Shown piece by piece: positions 27,096-44,966 of a DNA stretch of 64,000 bases; the first letter of the stretch is position 1, and the number at the start of each line of letters is the position of its first letter. The notes under the pieces are model-generated. The model searched no databases, was not told the origin of the DNA, and saw only the letters and a program-made list of their open reading frames with translations. Position numbers and translations under genes: made by a program. Location: NCBI RefSeq assembly GCF_018139985.1, contig NZ_JAGSOU010000004.1, positions 1 to 64,000 on the forward strand, in the 5' to 3' direction. Source of the DNA: Actibacterium sp. MT2.3-13A. Its GTDB lineage: Bacteria; Pseudomonadota; Alphaproteobacteria; Rhodobacterales; Rhodobacteraceae.

Positions 27096-27494
27096 TTAGA
27101 ACACGGTGCAGAGCACTTCGCCGCCAACATTGGCGGACCGCGCTGCTGCATCCGACATCACGCCCTTGGACGTGGAGACGATGGAGACACCCAGGCCCTG
27201 ACGGACCGACGGAATATCCTTGACGCTCATATACACGCGGCGGCCGGGTTTGGACACACGCTTGAGCTCGCGGATCACCGGGGTACCTTCGTAGTACTTG
27301 AGGCTGATCTCGATCTGCGGCAGGCCACGCTCATCGGTGGTCTGCTCGTAGCCGCGGATGTAGCCCTCGTCCTGAAGGACGTCGAGCACCCAGGCGCGCA
27401 GCTTCGAGGCCGGCGTCTTGACGGTGGATTTGCCGCGCATCTGCGCGTTGCGGATGCGGGTCAGCATATCGCCGAGAGGATCGTTCATAGACAT
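27096..27494 (-). CDS. rpsH: 30S ribosomal protein S8
   Basis: 132 residues. [18 protein letters not shown] opening and the C-terminal [19 protein letters not shown] region are typical. A central 16S rRNA binder; in E. coli it also represses the spc operon by binding the rplE region. The second Met (27488) is an alternative start. Confidence 0.97.
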   Translation of the reverse strand: MSMNDPLGDMLTRIRNAQMRGKSTVKTPASKLRAWVLDVLQDEGYIRGYEQTTDERGLPQIEISLKYYEGTPVIRELKRVSKPGRRVYMSVKDIPSVRQGLGVSIVSTSKGVMSDAAARSANVGGEVLCTVF

Positions 27495-27506
27495 CTGTTC
27501 CCCTCC

Positions 27507-27812
27507 TTACCAGCTCGATTTAACCATGCCGGGGATCTGGCCCTGCGAGCCAAGTTCCCGGAGCATGATCCGCGACACTTTGAGCTTACGGTAGTAAGCA
27601 TGCGGACGGCCGGTCAGCTGGCAGCGGTTGTGCAGCCGGGTGGCCGAGCTGTTGCGCGGCAGTTTCGCCAGTTTCAGACGCGCCTTGAAGCGCTCTTCCA
27701 TCGGGCGGCTCTCGTCATTCGCGATCTCTTTCAGCGCGGCACGCTTGGCAGCAAACTGCTTGACCAGCTTCTCGCGCTTCTTCTCGCGTTCGATCATTGC
27801 TTTCTTCGCCAT
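27507..27812 (-). CDS. rpsN: 30S ribosomal protein S14, zinc-free form
   Basis: 101 residues. The long form without the CxxC-CxxC zinc site: only one Cys is present, in the [20 protein letters not shown] signature. No second S14 was seen in the window. Confidence 0.97.
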   Translation of the reverse strand: MAKKAMIEREKKREKLVKQFAAKRAALKEIANDESRPMEERFKARLKLAKLPRNSSATRLHNRCQLTGRPHAYYRKLKVSRIMLRELGSQGQIPGMVKSSW

Positions 27813-27830
27813 GTTCTTCCTCTCCCGCGA

Positions 27831-28391
27831 TCAGCTGTTGAAGGGCATGTTGAAAGCTTTCAACAGCGCCTTGGCTTCCGCGTCGGTCTTCGCGGTGGTG
27901 GCGATCACGATGTCCATGCCCAGCATGTCGACGACCTTGTCGAAGTCGATCTCCGGGAAGACGATGTGTTCTTTCAGGCCCATGGCATAGTTGCCGCGGC
28001 CGTCGAACGACTTGCCCGAGATGCCGCGGAAGTCGCGGATACGGGGCATTGCGATGGTGATCAGGCGGTCCAGGAATTCATACATCCGGTCGCCGCGCAG
28101 GGTCACCTTGGTGCCCAGAGGCATGTCCTCGCGCACGCGGAAGCCGGCGATCGACTTCTTGGCGCGGGTGATCACGGCGTTCTGGCCGGCAATCAGGGTC
28201 AGGGCCTCTTGGGCGGCCTTCACCTTCTTGGTGTCCTTGACGGCATCGCCGACCCCGATGTTCAGCACGATCTTTTCGAGCCGCGGGATCATCATGTCGT
28301 TCTTGTAGCCGAACTCTTCCTTCAGCGCCGGACGGATCGCGTCCTTGTAGAGCGCCTTCAGGCGGGGGGTGTAGGTAGCAGCGTCCAGCAT
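27831..28391 (-). CDS. rplE: 50S ribosomal protein L5
   Basis: 186 residues. Binds 5S rRNA and P-site tRNA. Recognised from [36 protein letters not shown] and [17 protein letters not shown]. Its start codon shares one base with the rplX stop (TGATG), so the two are translationally coupled. Confidence 0.98.
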   Translation of the reverse strand: MLDAATYTPRLKALYKDAIRPALKEEFGYKNDMMIPRLEKIVLNIGVGDAVKDTKKVKAAQEALTLIAGQNAVITRAKKSIAGFRVREDMPLGTKVTLRGDRMYEFLDRLITIAMPRIRDFRGISGKSFDGRGNYAMGLKEHIVFPEIDFDKVVDMLGMDIVIATTAKTDAEAKALLKAFNMPFNS

Positions 28392-28696
28392 CAGACGGTC
28401 TCCCCGGTGGTCTTGGCGAAACGCACCTTCTTGCCCTCTTCCATGCGGAAGCCGACGCGGGTGGCCTTGCCGTTGCTGTCGAGCAGCGCCAGATTGCTCA
28501 GGTCGATCGGCATCGCTTTGGGGATGCGGCCGCCCTGGCTGGTCTGCGACTGACGGGTGTGGCGGATGGCCATGTTGATGCCTTCGACCACGGCTTTGCC
28601 GGCCTTCGGGTCGACCGAGGTAATGGTGCCCTCTTTGCCCTTGTCCTTGCCGGCCAGCACGGTGACCTTGTCACCTTTTTTCAGTTTGGCAGCCAT
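28391..28696 (-). CDS. rplX: 50S ribosomal protein L24
   Basis: 101 residues. KOW domain at the N-terminus ([18 protein letters not shown]) that starts large-subunit assembly. It begins 1 base after rplN ends and overlaps rplE by one base. Confidence 0.97.
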   Translation of the reverse strand: MAAKLKKGDKVTVLAGKDKGKEGTITSVDPKAGKAVVEGINMAIRHTRQSQTSQGGRIPKAMPIDLSNLALLDSNGKATRVGFRMEEGKKVRFAKTTGETV

Positions 28697-28697
28697 C

Positions 28698-29066
28698 TTA
28701 CAGCACCTCCGGGGCGAGCGAGATGATCTTCATGAAGTTCTTGGCGCGCAGTTCGCGCACGACCGGCCCGAAGATACGGGTGCCGACCGGCTCGCCCGCG
28801 TTGTTCAGGATCACGGCCGCGTTGCGGTCGAACCGGATCGCGGTGCCGTCTTCGCGGCGAACTTCTTTGGCGGTGCGCACGACGACGGCCTTGCGGACGT
28901 CACCTTTCTTCACGCGGCCGCGCGGGATGGCTTCCTTCACCGAGACGACGATGATGTCGCCGACGGAGGCGTATTTACGCTTGGAACCACCCAGGACCTT
29001 GATGCACTGCACCCGGCGTGCGCCGGAGTTGTCAGCGACATCCAGATTGGTCTGCATCTGGATCAT
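28698..29066 (-). CDS. rplN: 50S ribosomal protein L14
   Basis: 122 residues, the invariant family length. [20 protein letters not shown] opening and [19 protein letters not shown] near the end. Subunit-bridge protein. In most bacteria it opens the spc half; here 63 bases with a weak G/C hairpin (29085-29100) separate it from rpsQ. Confidence 0.98.
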   Translation of the reverse strand: MIQMQTNLDVADNSGARRVQCIKVLGGSKRKYASVGDIIVVSVKEAIPRGRVKKGDVRKAVVVRTAKEVRREDGTAIRFDRNAAVILNNAGEPVGTRIFGPVVRELRAKNFMKIISLAPEVL

Positions 29067-29129
29067 GTGGTTTCTCCCGACCTATGGGGACCTTGCCCCA
29101 GGGTTTCGTTCAAACCGGGATGTTACCGC

Positions 29130-29360
29130 TCAGTTGGCGATAACCTCCCAGCGTTTCGTTTTCGAGATCGGCGCGCATTCCTGGATGCGGACAATGTCGC
29201 CGGTCTTGAATTCGTTCTTCGGATCGTGAGCCCGGTATTTCTTGGACTTACGGATGGTCTTTTTCAGAACCGGATGCGTGAAGCGGCGCTCGACGGAAAC
29301 CGTGACGGTCTGGTCGTTCTTGTCGCTCGTCACCGTGCCTTGCAGGATGCGTTTGGGCAT
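29130..29360 (-). CDS. rpsQ: 30S ribosomal protein S17
   Basis: 76 residues. [20 protein letters not shown] opening and [19 protein letters not shown] are family-typical. Early-assembly protein that binds 16S helix 11. Last gene of the S10 half, 13 bases after rpmC. Confidence 0.97.
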   Translation of the reverse strand: MPKRILQGTVTSDKNDQTVTVSVERRFTHPVLKKTIRKSKKYRAHDPKNEFKTGDIVRIQECAPISKTKRWEVIAN

Positions 29361-29373
29361 GTCTCAGAGCTCC

Positions 29374-29577
29374 TTATTCGGCCGCCGCTTCAGCGGCTTT
29401 TTGGTTCAGAACCGTTTTCACACGGGCCGCGTCGCGCCGGACCTGCCGCATGCGGGCGGTGTTCTCAAGCGCGCCGGTCGCCTGCTGGAAGCGCAGGTTG
29501 AACGCCTCCTTCTTCAGGCTGGCCAGCTCGTCGCGGAGCTGGTCAGGCGTCTTTTCGTTCAGTTCCTTGGCGTTCAT
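29374..29577 (-). CDS. rpmC: 50S ribosomal protein L29
   Basis: 67 residues. Two-helix protein at the exit tunnel ([40 protein letters not shown]). ATG 29577 is favoured over the upstream ATG 29598 because AAAGGAAAAGGCG precedes it at good spacing and the length fits. Confidence 0.96.
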   Translation of the reverse strand: MNAKELNEKTPDQLRDELASLKKEAFNLRFQQATGALENTARMRQVRRDAARVKTVLNQKAAEAAAE

Positions 29578-29648
29578 CGCCTTTTCCTTTCCTCTCACCA
29601 GAAGGCCCCCGATGGGTCACCTTGTCCCTGGTGATTCTTCAACAAAAC

Positions 29649-29675
29649 CGACCCCCCGAAGGTTCCGGGGGGTCG
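29649..29675 (-). promoter_or_regulatory. Terminator-like hairpin in the rplP-rpmC spacer
   Basis: Ten-bp perfect stem CGACCCCCCG / CGGGGGGTCG with a 7-base loop, 7 bases after the rplP stop. The minus-strand tail GTTTTGTTG is T-rich. It may attenuate or process the transcript between rplP and rpmC, an unusual 105-base gap for this operon. Confidence 0.55.
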
Positions 29676-29682
29676 TTTGGTC

Positions 29683-30096
29683 TTACCAGTCCTCGCGGAC
29701 CACGATGCGCGTCTTGATCGGCAGCTTCATCGCGGCGAGGCGGAGCGCCTCCCTTGCCACAGATTCGGACACGCCGTCAATCTCAAACATCACGCGGCCG
29801 GGCTTGACCTTGGCCGCCCAGTAATCGACCGAGCCCTTGCCCTTACCCATCCGGACCTCGGTAGGCTTCGAGGTGACGGGGGTATCCGGGAAGATCCGGA
29901 TCCAGACACGGCCCTGACGTTTCATGTGACGCGTCATGGCGCGGCGCGCGGCCTCGATCTGGCGCGCGGTGACCCGCTCGGGCTGAATGGCTTTCAGACC
30001 GAATTGGCCGAAGTTCAGGTCGAACCCGCCCTTTGCCTGGCCGTGGATACGGCCTTTGTGCATCTTGCGGAACTTTGTGCGCTTAGGCTGAAGCAT
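29683..30096 (-). CDS. rplP: 50S ribosomal protein L16
   Basis: 137 residues. Sits by the A-site tRNA elbow. [19 protein letters not shown] opening, [20 protein letters not shown] and [14 protein letters not shown] are typical. 13 bases after rpsC; followed by a strong hairpin. Confidence 0.97.
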   Translation of the reverse strand: MLQPKRTKFRKMHKGRIHGQAKGGFDLNFGQFGLKAIQPERVTARQIEAARRAMTRHMKRQGRVWIRIFPDTPVTSKPTEVRMGKGKGSVDYWAAKVKPGRVMFEIDGVSESVAREALRLAAMKLPIKTRIVVREDW

Positions 30097-30109
30097 CTGT
30101 CAGTTCTCC

Positions 30110-30817
30110 TTAGCGGCGGCCGCCGGCGCCACGCGGCGCGGGACCTTCCTGGAGCTCCTGCTGACGACGATCACGGGCACCGGGATCGTGCTCCATAATC
30201 TCGCCTTTGAAGATCCAGACCTTGATGCCGATGATGCCGTAGGGCGTCGAGCCTTCGGCTTGGGCGTAATCGATATCCGCGCGCAGGGTGTGCAGCGGCA
30301 CACGGCCTTCGCGGTACCACTCGGTCCGTGCGATTTCGGCGCCGCCGAGGCGGCCCGCGACGTTCACCCGGATGCCCAGGGCACCCATGCGCATGGCGTT
30401 CTGAACCGAACGCTTCATCGCGCGGCGGAAGGACACGCGGCGCTCGAGTTGCTGCGCGATGCTTTCTGCGACCAGCTGGGCGTCCAGCTCGGGCTTGCGG
30501 ACCTCAACGATGTTGAGGTGCAGCTCGCTGTCGGTCATCGCGGCGACTTTCTTGCGCAGGGTTTCGATGTCCGCGCCTTTCTTGCCGATGATGACGCCGG
30601 GGCGGGCCGTGTGGATCGTGACGCGGCACTTCTTGTGCGGACGCTCGATGATCACGCGGGCCACGCCGGCCTGCTTGCACTCTTCCTTGATGAATTCGCG
30701 GATTTTCAGATCTTCGAGCAGAAGATCACCGTAATCCTTGGTGTCGGCGTACCAGCGGCTGTCCCAGGTGCGGTTGACCTGGAGGCGCATGCCGATCGGA
30801 TTGACCTTATGACCCAT
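30110..30817 (-). CDS. rpsC: 30S ribosomal protein S3
   Basis: 235 residues. Lines the mRNA entry channel. KH domain with the IIGKKG loop (about residues 74-82), and the C-terminal [20 protein letters not shown] signature. The start ATG shares one base with the rplV stop (TAATG). The tail after residue 210 is basic and polar. Confidence 0.98.
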   Translation of the reverse strand: MGHKVNPIGMRLQVNRTWDSRWYADTKDYGDLLLEDLKIREFIKEECKQAGVARVIIERPHKKCRVTIHTARPGVIIGKKGADIETLRKKVAAMTDSELHLNIVEVRKPELDAQLVAESIAQQLERRVSFRRAMKRSVQNAMRMGALGIRVNVAGRLGGAEIARTEWYREGRVPLHTLRADIDYAQAEGSTPYGIIGIKVWIFKGEIMEHDPGARDRRQQELQEGPAPRGAGGRR

Positions 30818-31197
30818 TAGGCTTGCTCCTCAACTTGACGCACCTTGATGGTGAGCTCGGAAAACGGCTTGATGATCTTGCCGAACCGGCCACGGGCACG
30901 CGGACGACCGCGCTTCATGGTCAGGTTCTTGCCGACATAGGCTTCGGCGACGATCAGCTCGTCCACGTCGAGGTTGTGGTTGTTCTCGGCGTTCGCGATG
31001 GCCGACTGAAGGCATTTCTTCACATCTTCCGCGATCCGCTTCTTCGAGAAGGTCAGGTCCGAAAGGGCCTTGTCGACCTTCTTGCCGCGGATCATCTGCG
31101 CCACCAGGTTCAGCTTCTGCGGGGAGGTGCGAAGCATGCGGGTTTTCGCCATCGCTTCGTTCTCGGCCACGCGGCGGGGGTTTTTTGCCTTGCCCAT
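30817..31197 (-). CDS. rplV: 50S ribosomal protein L22
   Basis: 126 residues. Exit-tunnel protein; the beta-hairpin [15 protein letters not shown] reaches the macrolide-binding narrowing and looks wild type. 5 bases after rpsS, one-base overlap with rpsC. Confidence 0.97.
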   Translation of the reverse strand: MGKAKNPRRVAENEAMAKTRMLRTSPQKLNLVAQMIRGKKVDKALSDLTFSKKRIAEDVKKCLQSAIANAENNHNLDVDELIVAEAYVGKNLTMKRGRPRARGRFGKIIKPFSELTIKVRQVEEQA

Positions 31198-31202
31198 GAC
31201 GC

Positions 31203-31481
31203 TTACCTCTTCTTCGCTTTCTTGTCGGCCGCGTGACCAAAGTAGGTCCGGGTCGGCGAGTATTCACCAAACTTCTGGCCGATCATGTCTTCGGTCACCA
31301 GCACGGGGATGTGCTTTTTGCCGTTGTAGACGCCGAAGGTCAGACCCACGAACTGGGGCAGGATCGTCGAGCGACGCGACCAGATCTTGATAACTTCGTT
31401 ACGGCCCGATTCCCGTGCTTTCTCAGCTTTCTTGAGAACGTAGGAATCAACAAAAGGGCCTTTCCAAACAGAACGTGCCAT
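31203..31481 (-). CDS. rpsS: 30S ribosomal protein S19
   Basis: 92 residues. [20 protein letters not shown] opening, [20 protein letters not shown] core and the basic C-terminus. Head protein near the A site. It lies between rplB (3-base gap) and rplV. Confidence 0.98.
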   Translation of the reverse strand: MARSVWKGPFVDSYVLKKAEKARESGRNEVIKIWSRRSTILPQFVGLTFGVYNGKKHIPVLVTEDMIGQKFGEYSPTRTYFGHAADKKAKKR

Positions 31482-31484
31482 GTG

Positions 31485-32327
31485 TTACCGGCCCTTCTTC
31501 TTGGCATGCCGCGAGCGGATAATCAGCTTCTGCGACGCCTTGTTCTTGTTGCGGGTACGTGCACCCTTGGTCGGCTTGCCCCAGGGCGTCACCGGGTGAC
31601 GGCCACCCGAGGTGCGGCCCTCACCACCGCCGTGGGGGTGGTCGATCGGGTTCATCACGACGCCGCGGACCGACGGGCGGATGCCCTTGTGGCGGTTGCG
31701 GCCCGCTTTACCGAGGTTCTGGTTGCTGTTGTCGGGGTTCGACACAGCGCCGATGGTGCACATGCACTCCTGACGGACCATGCGCAGCTCGCCCGAGGAC
31801 AGGCGGATCTGGGCATAGCCACCGTCGCGGCCGACGAACTGGGCGTAGGTGCCCGCGGCGCGCGCGATCTGGCCGCCCTTGCCGGGCTTCAGCTCGATGT
31901 TGTGCACGATGGTGCCGATCGGCAGGCCGGTGAAGGGCATCGCGTTGCCCGGCTTCACGTCAGCCTTGGCGGAGGCGATCACCTTGTCGCCCACGCCCAG
32001 ACGCTGGGGCGCGAGGATATAGGCCTGCTCGCCATCGTCGTACTTGATCAGCGCGATGAAGGCGGTGCGGTTGGGGTCGTATTCGATCCGCTCGACAACC
32101 GCGGACACATCGAACTTGTTCCGCTTGAAGTCGACGATGCGATAGAGACGCTTCGCGCCACCGCCGCGGCGGCGCATCGTGATCCGTCCGGTGTTGTTCC
32201 GGCCGCCCTTCTTGGTCAGACCCTCGGTGAGGGATTTGACCGGGCGCCCTTTCCAGAGCTCCGAACGGTCGATCAGAACCAGCCCACGCTGGCCAGGCGT
32301 CGTCGGTTTGTACGACTTGAGTGCCAT
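31485..32327 (-). CDS. rplB: 50S ribosomal protein L2
   Basis: 280 residues. Needed for subunit association and the peptidyl-transferase centre. The essential His lies in [17 protein letters not shown] (about residues 222-238). [18 protein letters not shown] near the N-terminus is also family-typical. A 124-base spacer with two hairpins separates it from rplW. Confidence 0.98.
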   Translation of the reverse strand: MALKSYKPTTPGQRGLVLIDRSELWKGRPVKSLTEGLTKKGGRNNTGRITMRRRGGGAKRLYRIVDFKRNKFDVSAVVERIEYDPNRTAFIALIKYDDGEQAYILAPQRLGVGDKVIASAKADVKPGNAMPFTGLPIGTIVHNIELKPGKGGQIARAAGTYAQFVGRDGGYAQIRLSSGELRMVRQECMCTIGAVSNPDNSNQNLGKAGRNRHKGIRPSVRGVVMNPIDHPHGGGEGRTSGGRHPVTPWGKPTKGARTRNKNKASQKLIIRSRHAKKKGR

Positions 32328-32351
32328 GCTTTCTGTCTTCCGTTAGCTGCG

Positions 32352-32434
32352 GGGGTCTTGCGACCCCGGTGTTAAGGGCCCTTTATGCGAGGTCCCCGTA
32401 GTAAAAGCGCGGCCCCGGAACGAATCCGGGGCCG
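32352..32434 (-). promoter_or_regulatory. Two hairpins in the rplW-rplB spacer
   Basis: In transcript order: a 10-bp stem CGGCCCCGGA / TCCGGGGCCG (32410-32434, loop of 5) followed by GCGCTTTTAC, and a 6-bp stem GGGGTC-GCAA-GACCCC (32352-32367, RNA sense) with a GNRA loop. The first has a weak terminator look. They could trim or tune the S10 transcript. Confidence 0.5.
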
Positions 32435-32451
32435 ACGATTGGCGATCTTTA

Positions 32452-32748
32452 TTAGAGACCCGTGGTCACGTCAATCGTGTTGCCCTCTTCGAGCGTCACA
32501 TAGGCCTTCTTCACGTCCTTGCGCTTGCCCAGCATGCCGCGGAAGCGCTTGGTCTTGCCTTTGGTGATGGTGGTGTTGACCGCCTTCACCTTGACGCCAA
32601 AGAGGGTTTCGACGGCCTCTTTGATCTGCGGCTTGTTCGCGTCCATCGCCACTTCGAAGACGACCGCGCCGTTTTCCGACGCCATGGTGGCCTTCTCGGT
32701 GATGACCGGCTTGCGGATCACATCGTAATGTTCCGGTTTCGCGCTCAT
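32452..32748 (-). CDS. rplW: 50S ribosomal protein L23
   Basis: 98 residues. Exit-tunnel protein that docks trigger factor and [22 protein letters not shown] opening and [20 protein letters not shown] are typical. Starts in a 4-base overlap with rplD. Confidence 0.97.
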   Translation of the reverse strand: MSAKPEHYDVIRKPVITEKATMASENGAVVFEVAMDANKPQIKEAVETLFGVKVKAVNTTITKGKTKRFRGMLGKRKDVKKAYVTLEEGNTIDVTTGL

Positions 32749-33362
32749 TTCAGTCGAGCCTCCAGAGCTTCGACACCCGCCTTCGTGAGCACCAGGGTGT
32801 CACGCTTGAGGATGTCATACACATTGGCGCCCATCGACGGCAGCACATCGAGACCCTCGATGTTGCGGGCGGCCTTGGCGAAGTTCTCGTTCACCTCGGC
32901 GCCGTCGATGATCAGCGCGCGCTTCCAGCCCAGGTTCTTCACCTGCTTGGCCAGGGCGGCGGTCTTGCCTTCCGACTCGGCCGCCTCGATCACCACCAGC
33001 TCGCCGGCTTTCGCCTTGGCGGAGAGCGCGTGCTTCAGACCCAGAGCGCGGAATTTCTTCGGCAGGTCGTGGGCGTGGCTGCGGGGCGTCGGACCCTTGT
33101 AGATACCACCCTTGCGGAAGATCGGCGCGTTGCGGTCACCGTGGCGTGCGCCGCCGGTGCCCTTCTGGCGATAGATCTTCTTGGTCGAGTAGCTCGTTTC
33201 CGAACGGGTCTTGACCTTGTGGGTGCCCTGCTGCGCCTTGTTGCGCTGCCAGCGGACCACGCGGTGCAGGATGTCGGCACGCGGCTCCAGCCCGAACAGG
33301 GCCTCGTCCAGCTCCACCGAACCGGCCTTGCCGCCGTCCAGCTTGATCACGTCAAGTTTCAT
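32745..33362 (-). CDS. rplD: 50S ribosomal protein L4
   Basis: 205 residues. The tunnel-lining loop ([20 protein letters not shown]) is intact and looks macrolide-sensitive. In E. coli L4 also represses the S10 operon through its leader; whether that applies here is unknown. Overlaps rplC and rplW by 4 bases each. Confidence 0.98.
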   Translation of the reverse strand: MKLDVIKLDGGKAGSVELDEALFGLEPRADILHRVVRWQRNKAQQGTHKVKTRSETSYSTKKIYRQKGTGGARHGDRNAPIFRKGGIYKGPTPRSHAHDLPKKFRALGLKHALSAKAKAGELVVIEAAESEGKTAALAKQVKNLGWKRALIIDGAEVNENFAKAARNIEGLDVLPSMGANVYDILKRDTLVLTKAGVEALEARLK

Positions 33363-34078
33363 TCTGCGTCTCCTTCAGCGGGAGCCTCTGCGGCAGGTGC
33401 CTGCGCCGATTTCAGCGCCGCGGGCAGAACCACGTTATCGGGCACGGGCTTCTTCGCCGCGTCCTTGATCGTGACCCAGCCGCCCTTGGAGCCGGGAACG
33501 GCGCCCTTGACCATGATCAGGCCACGGTCGGCGTCGGTCCTGACGACCTGCAGGTTCTGCGTGGTCACGCGGGCAGCGCCCATGTGGCCGGCCATCTTCT
33601 TGCCCTTGAACACACGGCCCGGGTCCTGACACTGACCGGTGGAGCCGTGCGAGCGGTGCGAGATCGACACGCCGTGCGAGGCGCGCAGGCCGCCGAAATT
33701 GTGCCGCTTCATGGCACCGGCGAAGCCCTTACCGATCGAGGTGCCCGACACGTCGACATACTGACCTTCGAAGTAGTGGTCAGCGGTGATTTCCTCACCG
33801 ACGGCGATCAGGTTCTCGGGCGCCACGCGGAATTCCGCGACCTTGCGCTTGGGCGCAACGTTGGCCTTGGCGAAATGGCCGCGCATCGGGGCCGAAACGC
33901 GCTTGGCCTTGGCCGTGCCAGCACCAAGCTGGACGGCGGTGTAGCCATCGGTCTCGGCGGTGCGCTGCGCCACCACCTGCAGGTTGTCGAGTTGAAGAAC
34001 GGTCACAGGGATCTGTTTGCCGTCTTCCATGAACAGGCGGGTCATGCCCACCTTCTTAGCGATCACTCCAGAGCGCAT
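33359..34078 (-). CDS. rplC: 50S ribosomal protein L3
   Basis: 239 residues, about 30 longer than E. coli, from an Ala/Glu-rich tail ([14 protein letters not shown]). The peptidyl-transferase loop [20 protein letters not shown] contains the Gln that PrmB methylates in E. coli. 15 bases after rpsJ. Confidence 0.97.
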   Translation of the reverse strand: MRSGVIAKKVGMTRLFMEDGKQIPVTVLQLDNLQVVAQRTAETDGYTAVQLGAGTAKAKRVSAPMRGHFAKANVAPKRKVAEFRVAPENLIAVGEEITADHYFEGQYVDVSGTSIGKGFAGAMKRHNFGGLRASHGVSISHRSHGSTGQCQDPGRVFKGKKMAGHMGAARVTTQNLQVVRTDADRGLIMVKGAVPGSKGGWVTIKDAAKKPVPDNVVLPAALKSAQAPAAEAPAEGDAE

Positions 34079-34093
34079 CTCTAAGTGCCCTCC

Positions 34094-34402
34094 TTAAACC
34101 GAGATCTGGACGTCGACGCCGGCGGCCAGGTCGAGCTTCATGAGCGCGTCCACGGTCTGCGGGGTCGGGTCGATGATGTCGAGAAGACGCTTGTGGGTGC
34201 GGATTTCCCACTGGTCACGGGACTTCTTGTCGATATGGGGACCGCGAAGAACCGTGTATTTCTCGATCTTGTTCGGCAGCGGGATCGGGCCGCGCACTTG
34301 AGCGCCGGTCCGCTTGGCCGTGTTGACGATCTCCTGCGTGCTGGCATCCAGAACGCGGTAGTCAAAGGCCTTCAGCCGAATGCGGATGTTTTGGCTTTGC
34401 AT
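34094..34402 (-). CDS. rpsJ: 30S ribosomal protein S10
   Basis: 102 residues. [20 protein letters not shown] opening and [20 protein letters not shown] are typical. It also serves in antitermination as NusE, together with NusB, A and G. It follows tuf1 by 55 bases that hold a G/C hairpin. Confidence 0.98.
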   Translation of the reverse strand: MQSQNIRIRLKAFDYRVLDASTQEIVNTAKRTGAQVRGPIPLPNKIEKYTVLRGPHIDKKSRDQWEIRTHKRLLDIIDPTPQTVDALMKLDLAAGVDVQISV

Positions 34403-34424
34403 TGTCTTTGCCCTTCAGGCTGAT

Positions 34425-34445
34425 GGGCGGGCTTGCGGCCCGCCC
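34425..34445 (-). promoter_or_regulatory. Hairpin in the tuf1-rpsJ spacer
   Basis: Eight-bp stem GGGCGGGC / GCCCGCCC around CGCAA in the RNA, 12 bases after the tuf1 stop and 22 before rpsJ. No T-run follows. Position is that of the S10 leader, but it has none of the length of the E. coli L4-binding leader. Confidence 0.5.
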
Positions 34446-34457
34446 GGCCGGTTTCTG

Positions 34458-35633
<1,176 letters not shown>

Positions 35634-35696
35634 AATGGGCTCCTCTTGTCACTGGGCCTGGGACGCGCCCGTTGGCGCGCCCTGCTGGTGTTTCGT

Positions 35697-37814
<2,118 letters not shown>

Positions 37815-37837
37815 TGGTTCGGTCCTGGGCCTAGAGG

Positions 37838-38308
<471 letters not shown>

Positions 38309-38320
38309 CTACGTCTCTCC

Positions 38321-38692
38321 TTACTTCGGACGCTTGGCGCCGTATTTCGAGCGGCGCTGCTTACGGTCTTTCACACCCTGGGTATCCAGAACACCGCGCA
38401 GGATGTGGTAACGGACACCCGGAAGGTCTTTCACCCGGCCGCCGCGGATCAGCACCACCGAGTGCTCCTGCAGGTTGTGGCTTTCGCCAGGAATGTAGGA
38501 AATCACCTCGAAACCGTTGGTCAGGCGCACCTTGGCAACCTTCCGCATAGCGGAGTTCGGCTTCTTCGGCGTGGTGGTGTACACGCGAGTGCACACGCCA
38601 CGCTTCTGCGGGCATGCCTGCAGATGCATGGACTTTTGGCGTTTTACTTTCGGCTGCCGCGGCTTGCGGATCAGCTGTTGGATCGTCGGCAT
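38321..38692 (-). CDS. rpsL: 30S ribosomal protein S12
   Basis: 123 residues. Decoding-centre protein. The two Lys that mutate in streptomycin resistance are wild type ([13 protein letters not shown] and [13 protein letters not shown]). [12 protein letters not shown] at ATG 38692 is the family start; the frame is open to 38818 but that lies in the leader. First gene of the str operon. Confidence 0.98.
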   Translation of the reverse strand: MPTIQQLIRKPRQPKVKRQKSMHLQACPQKRGVCTRVYTTTPKKPNSAMRKVAKVRLTNGFEVISYIPGESHNLQEHSVVLIRGGRVKDLPGVRYHILRGVLDTQGVKDRKQRRSKYGAKRPK

Positions 38693-38894
38693 TCCGGTTC
38701 CCCGTGTTGCAACCCGTTCAAATCTCGATGCGCCCCATGCGTCCACGGAACGCGCAAAAACCGCTGCGTCCCCTCGTTCGCGGGAACGACGCGGTGGAAT
38801 TTCAGAGGATCGGGGCACGTGCAGCCCGGATCATGACCACTTCAGTTCTGATTTCAGACCGAAAGGCATGCCGCCCCGTGGTCCGAGTGGCCGT

Positions 38895-38923
38895 CGTATA
38901 TGGAGAGTCGCGACCCTTGTCAA
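38895..38923 (-). promoter_or_regulatory. Promoter of the str-S10 ribosomal cluster
   Basis: Minus-strand TTGACA (38918-38923), exact 17-base spacer, TATACG (38895-38900). Start expected near 38888, giving a leader of about 195 bases to rpsL. The best promoter match in the window, 4 bases beyond the end of the EamA gene. Confidence 0.75.
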
Positions 38924-38926
38924 CAC

Positions 38927-39817
38927 TTAGCGGGCTGTTTCCGCCCGGCGACGCACCCGGCGCTCGCGATAGAGCGTGTAGATGCCGGTGGCCACGATCA
39001 GACCCGCGCCGACCAGGGTCAGCCCGCGGGGCCAGTCGCCGAAGACCACCAGCCCCAGGATAAGCGCCCAGACCAGGCTGGTGTAGCGGAACGGCGTGAC
39101 CACCGCAATCTCGCCCACGCGCATGGTCATGATCGAGAAGATATAGCCGCCGACGATCAGAACCGCCGCCGCCAGCAGCAGCGCCGTCTCGCGTCGGCCG
39201 GGCATGACCCAGGTCTCGCCCAGGCTGCCCAGCCCCATGAAGGCCGTGACGGTGAACGCGGCCACGATCGCCACGCTCATCGAGCGCACGCCCGGCGACA
39301 GGCCGCGCGCCGACAGGTCGCGCACGGTCACGCAGGCCACCGTCAGCAGCACATAGACCGAATAGATGTTGAACCCCTCGGCGCCGGGGCGCACGATCAG
39401 CAGCACTCCGACGAAGCCGACCGCAATCGCCATCCAGCGCCGCCAGCCCACCGTCTCGCCCAGGAACAGCGCCCCGGCCAGGGTCATCGCCAGCGGCAGC
39501 GCCATCAGGATCGCCGTGGCATTGCCGAGCGGCATGTGGAACAGCGCCGTGATGAAGAAATACGCCGCCGCCGTCTCGGCCAGCGAGCGCAGGGCGACCA
39601 GCCCCCAGTCGCGCCGCCCGAAGCGGAAATCGAGACCGCCTGTCACCCGCGCGAGCAGCACCAGCAGGGGCAGCGTCACCACCCCGCGCAGGAACACCGC
39701 CTGGAAGAACGGGAGATGACCCGCCAGCGATTTCATGGAGGCGTCGTTCACCGTGAAGCTGGCCATCGCCAGCATCATCAGGACCGCGCCGCGGGTGTTG
39801 TCGCTCAGACGGCCCAC
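38927..39817 (-). CDS. EamA-family (DMT) transporter
   Basis: 296 residues, about ten hydrophobic segments in two EamA repeats (residues about 10-140 and 150-285). Drug/metabolite transporter superfamily exporter of unknown substrate. AIAVGFVGVLLIVRPG at the end of the first repeat is characteristic. The basic C-terminal tail (RRVRRRAETAR) is predicted cytoplasmic. It follows the periplasmic-protein gene by 28 bases on the same strand. Confidence 0.88.
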   Translation of the reverse strand: MGRLSDNTRGAVLMMLAMASFTVNDASMKSLAGHLPFFQAVFLRGVVTLPLLVLLARVTGGLDFRFGRRDWGLVALRSLAETAAAYFFITALFHMPLGNATAILMALPLAMTLAGALFLGETVGWRRWMAIAVGFVGVLLIVRPGAEGFNIYSVYVLLTVACVTVRDLSARGLSPGVRSMSVAIVAAFTVTAFMGLGSLGETWVMPGRRETALLLAAAVLIVGGYIFSIMTMRVGEIAVVTPFRYTSLVWALILGLVVFGDWPRGLTLVGAGLIVATGIYTLYRERRVRRRAETAR

Positions 39818-39845
39818 GCCCCCTGCCCCTTCCGTCGCGGCGGCG

Positions 39846-40559
39846 TCAGCCGAATTTCACGAAAAGCTGGGCGTAGGGTTTCTTCAGCCCGCCGACCGAC
39901 GCCAGCGCGGCCTTCAGGTCGTTCGCGCGCGCGGCGTCCTGAAGCGCCTGCACGCTCTGGCGCAGGCCGGCCACCAGGGGCGCGTAGGCCGGGTCGCCGG
40001 CTTCGGGCGCGGGATGGGCCTCGATCTCGTCCACCAGATAGGTCAGCACGGCCGCCTCCTCGCGCAGCGGGCCGAGCGCGGCCTCACCCATGGCGGCGTA
40101 ATCCGTCATCAGGACATGCTCCATCCGGGCGTGGTAGGCGTTCATCCGGTCGGAGAAGCCCACGATGCCGTTGCGCAGGTGCAGCCCCCCCAGCGCCTCG
40201 CGCACCGCCTCCAGCGTGGCGTGCGCGGCCGGCAGGTCCCCGGCGGCGGTCTGCCCGGCGGCGGTATCGATCGTCGCGGCGACCGCGGCCAGCGTCCCGG
40301 CATAGGCGGGGTCGTCGGCATATTGCGGCGGCGGGCTCGCGGCCCAGTCGGCGGTCAGGCCGTCCCACTTCTGCGCGAAACCCGACAGCGCCTGAGCCGC
40401 AGGCTCGGGCTTGCCGGCATTGGTCTGGAATAGCGCCGCGCGGTAGCTGGCGTAGGCCCCGCGCAACTGGGTTTCGAAGTCGGCAAACGGGCCGGCAAAG
40501 GCCGCGAGCGGGGCAAGCAGCCCGGCGGCCAATGCGGGGACGAGGAAAATGCGTTTCAT
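39846..40559 (-). CDS. Periplasmic helical protein, function unknown
   Basis: 237 residues. Signal peptide MKRIFLVPALAAGLLAPLAA with likely cleavage after AFA. The mature protein is Ala-rich and helical, with a conserved-looking end GGLKKPYAQLFVKFG. Size and helical pattern recall cytochrome c'-like bundles, but no CxxCH haem motif is present. The frame extends upstream to 41168 but only as a shadow of rpoC. Start ATG 40559 with GGAGACTTTC upstream. Confidence 0.75.
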   Translation of the reverse strand: MKRIFLVPALAAGLLAPLAAFAGPFADFETQLRGAYASYRAALFQTNAGKPEPAAQALSGFAQKWDGLTADWAASPPPQYADDPAYAGTLAAVAATIDTAAGQTAAGDLPAAHATLEAVREALGGLHLRNGIVGFSDRMNAYHARMEHVLMTDYAAMGEAALGPLREEAAVLTYLVDEIEAHPAPEAGDPAYAPLVAGLRQSVQALQDAARANDLKAALASVGGLKKPYAQLFVKFG

Positions 40560-40638
40560 GAAAGTCTCCTGATCCGGGCCTGCGCCCGGCGGCGCGAGGG
40601 TGGCACGGCCGCAGAACCCGGGCAAGAGGCCGGCGCGC

Positions 40639-40671
40639 AAAAAAATGACCCCCCACCACTGGGGCGGGGGG
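40639..40671 (-). terminator. Intrinsic terminator of the rpoB-rpoC operon
   Basis: On the minus strand, 25 bases after the rpoC stop: CCCCCCGCC / GGTGGGGGG, nine pairs including one G-U, a 5-base loop, then CATTTTTTT. It closes the long secE-rpoC gene row. Confidence 0.9.
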
Positions 40672-40696
40672 CCGGACACCTTGTTGAAAAGGCGTC

Positions 40697-44944
<4,248 letters not shown>

Positions 44945-44966
44945 GATCGTTCCTTTCCTGAGCGTC

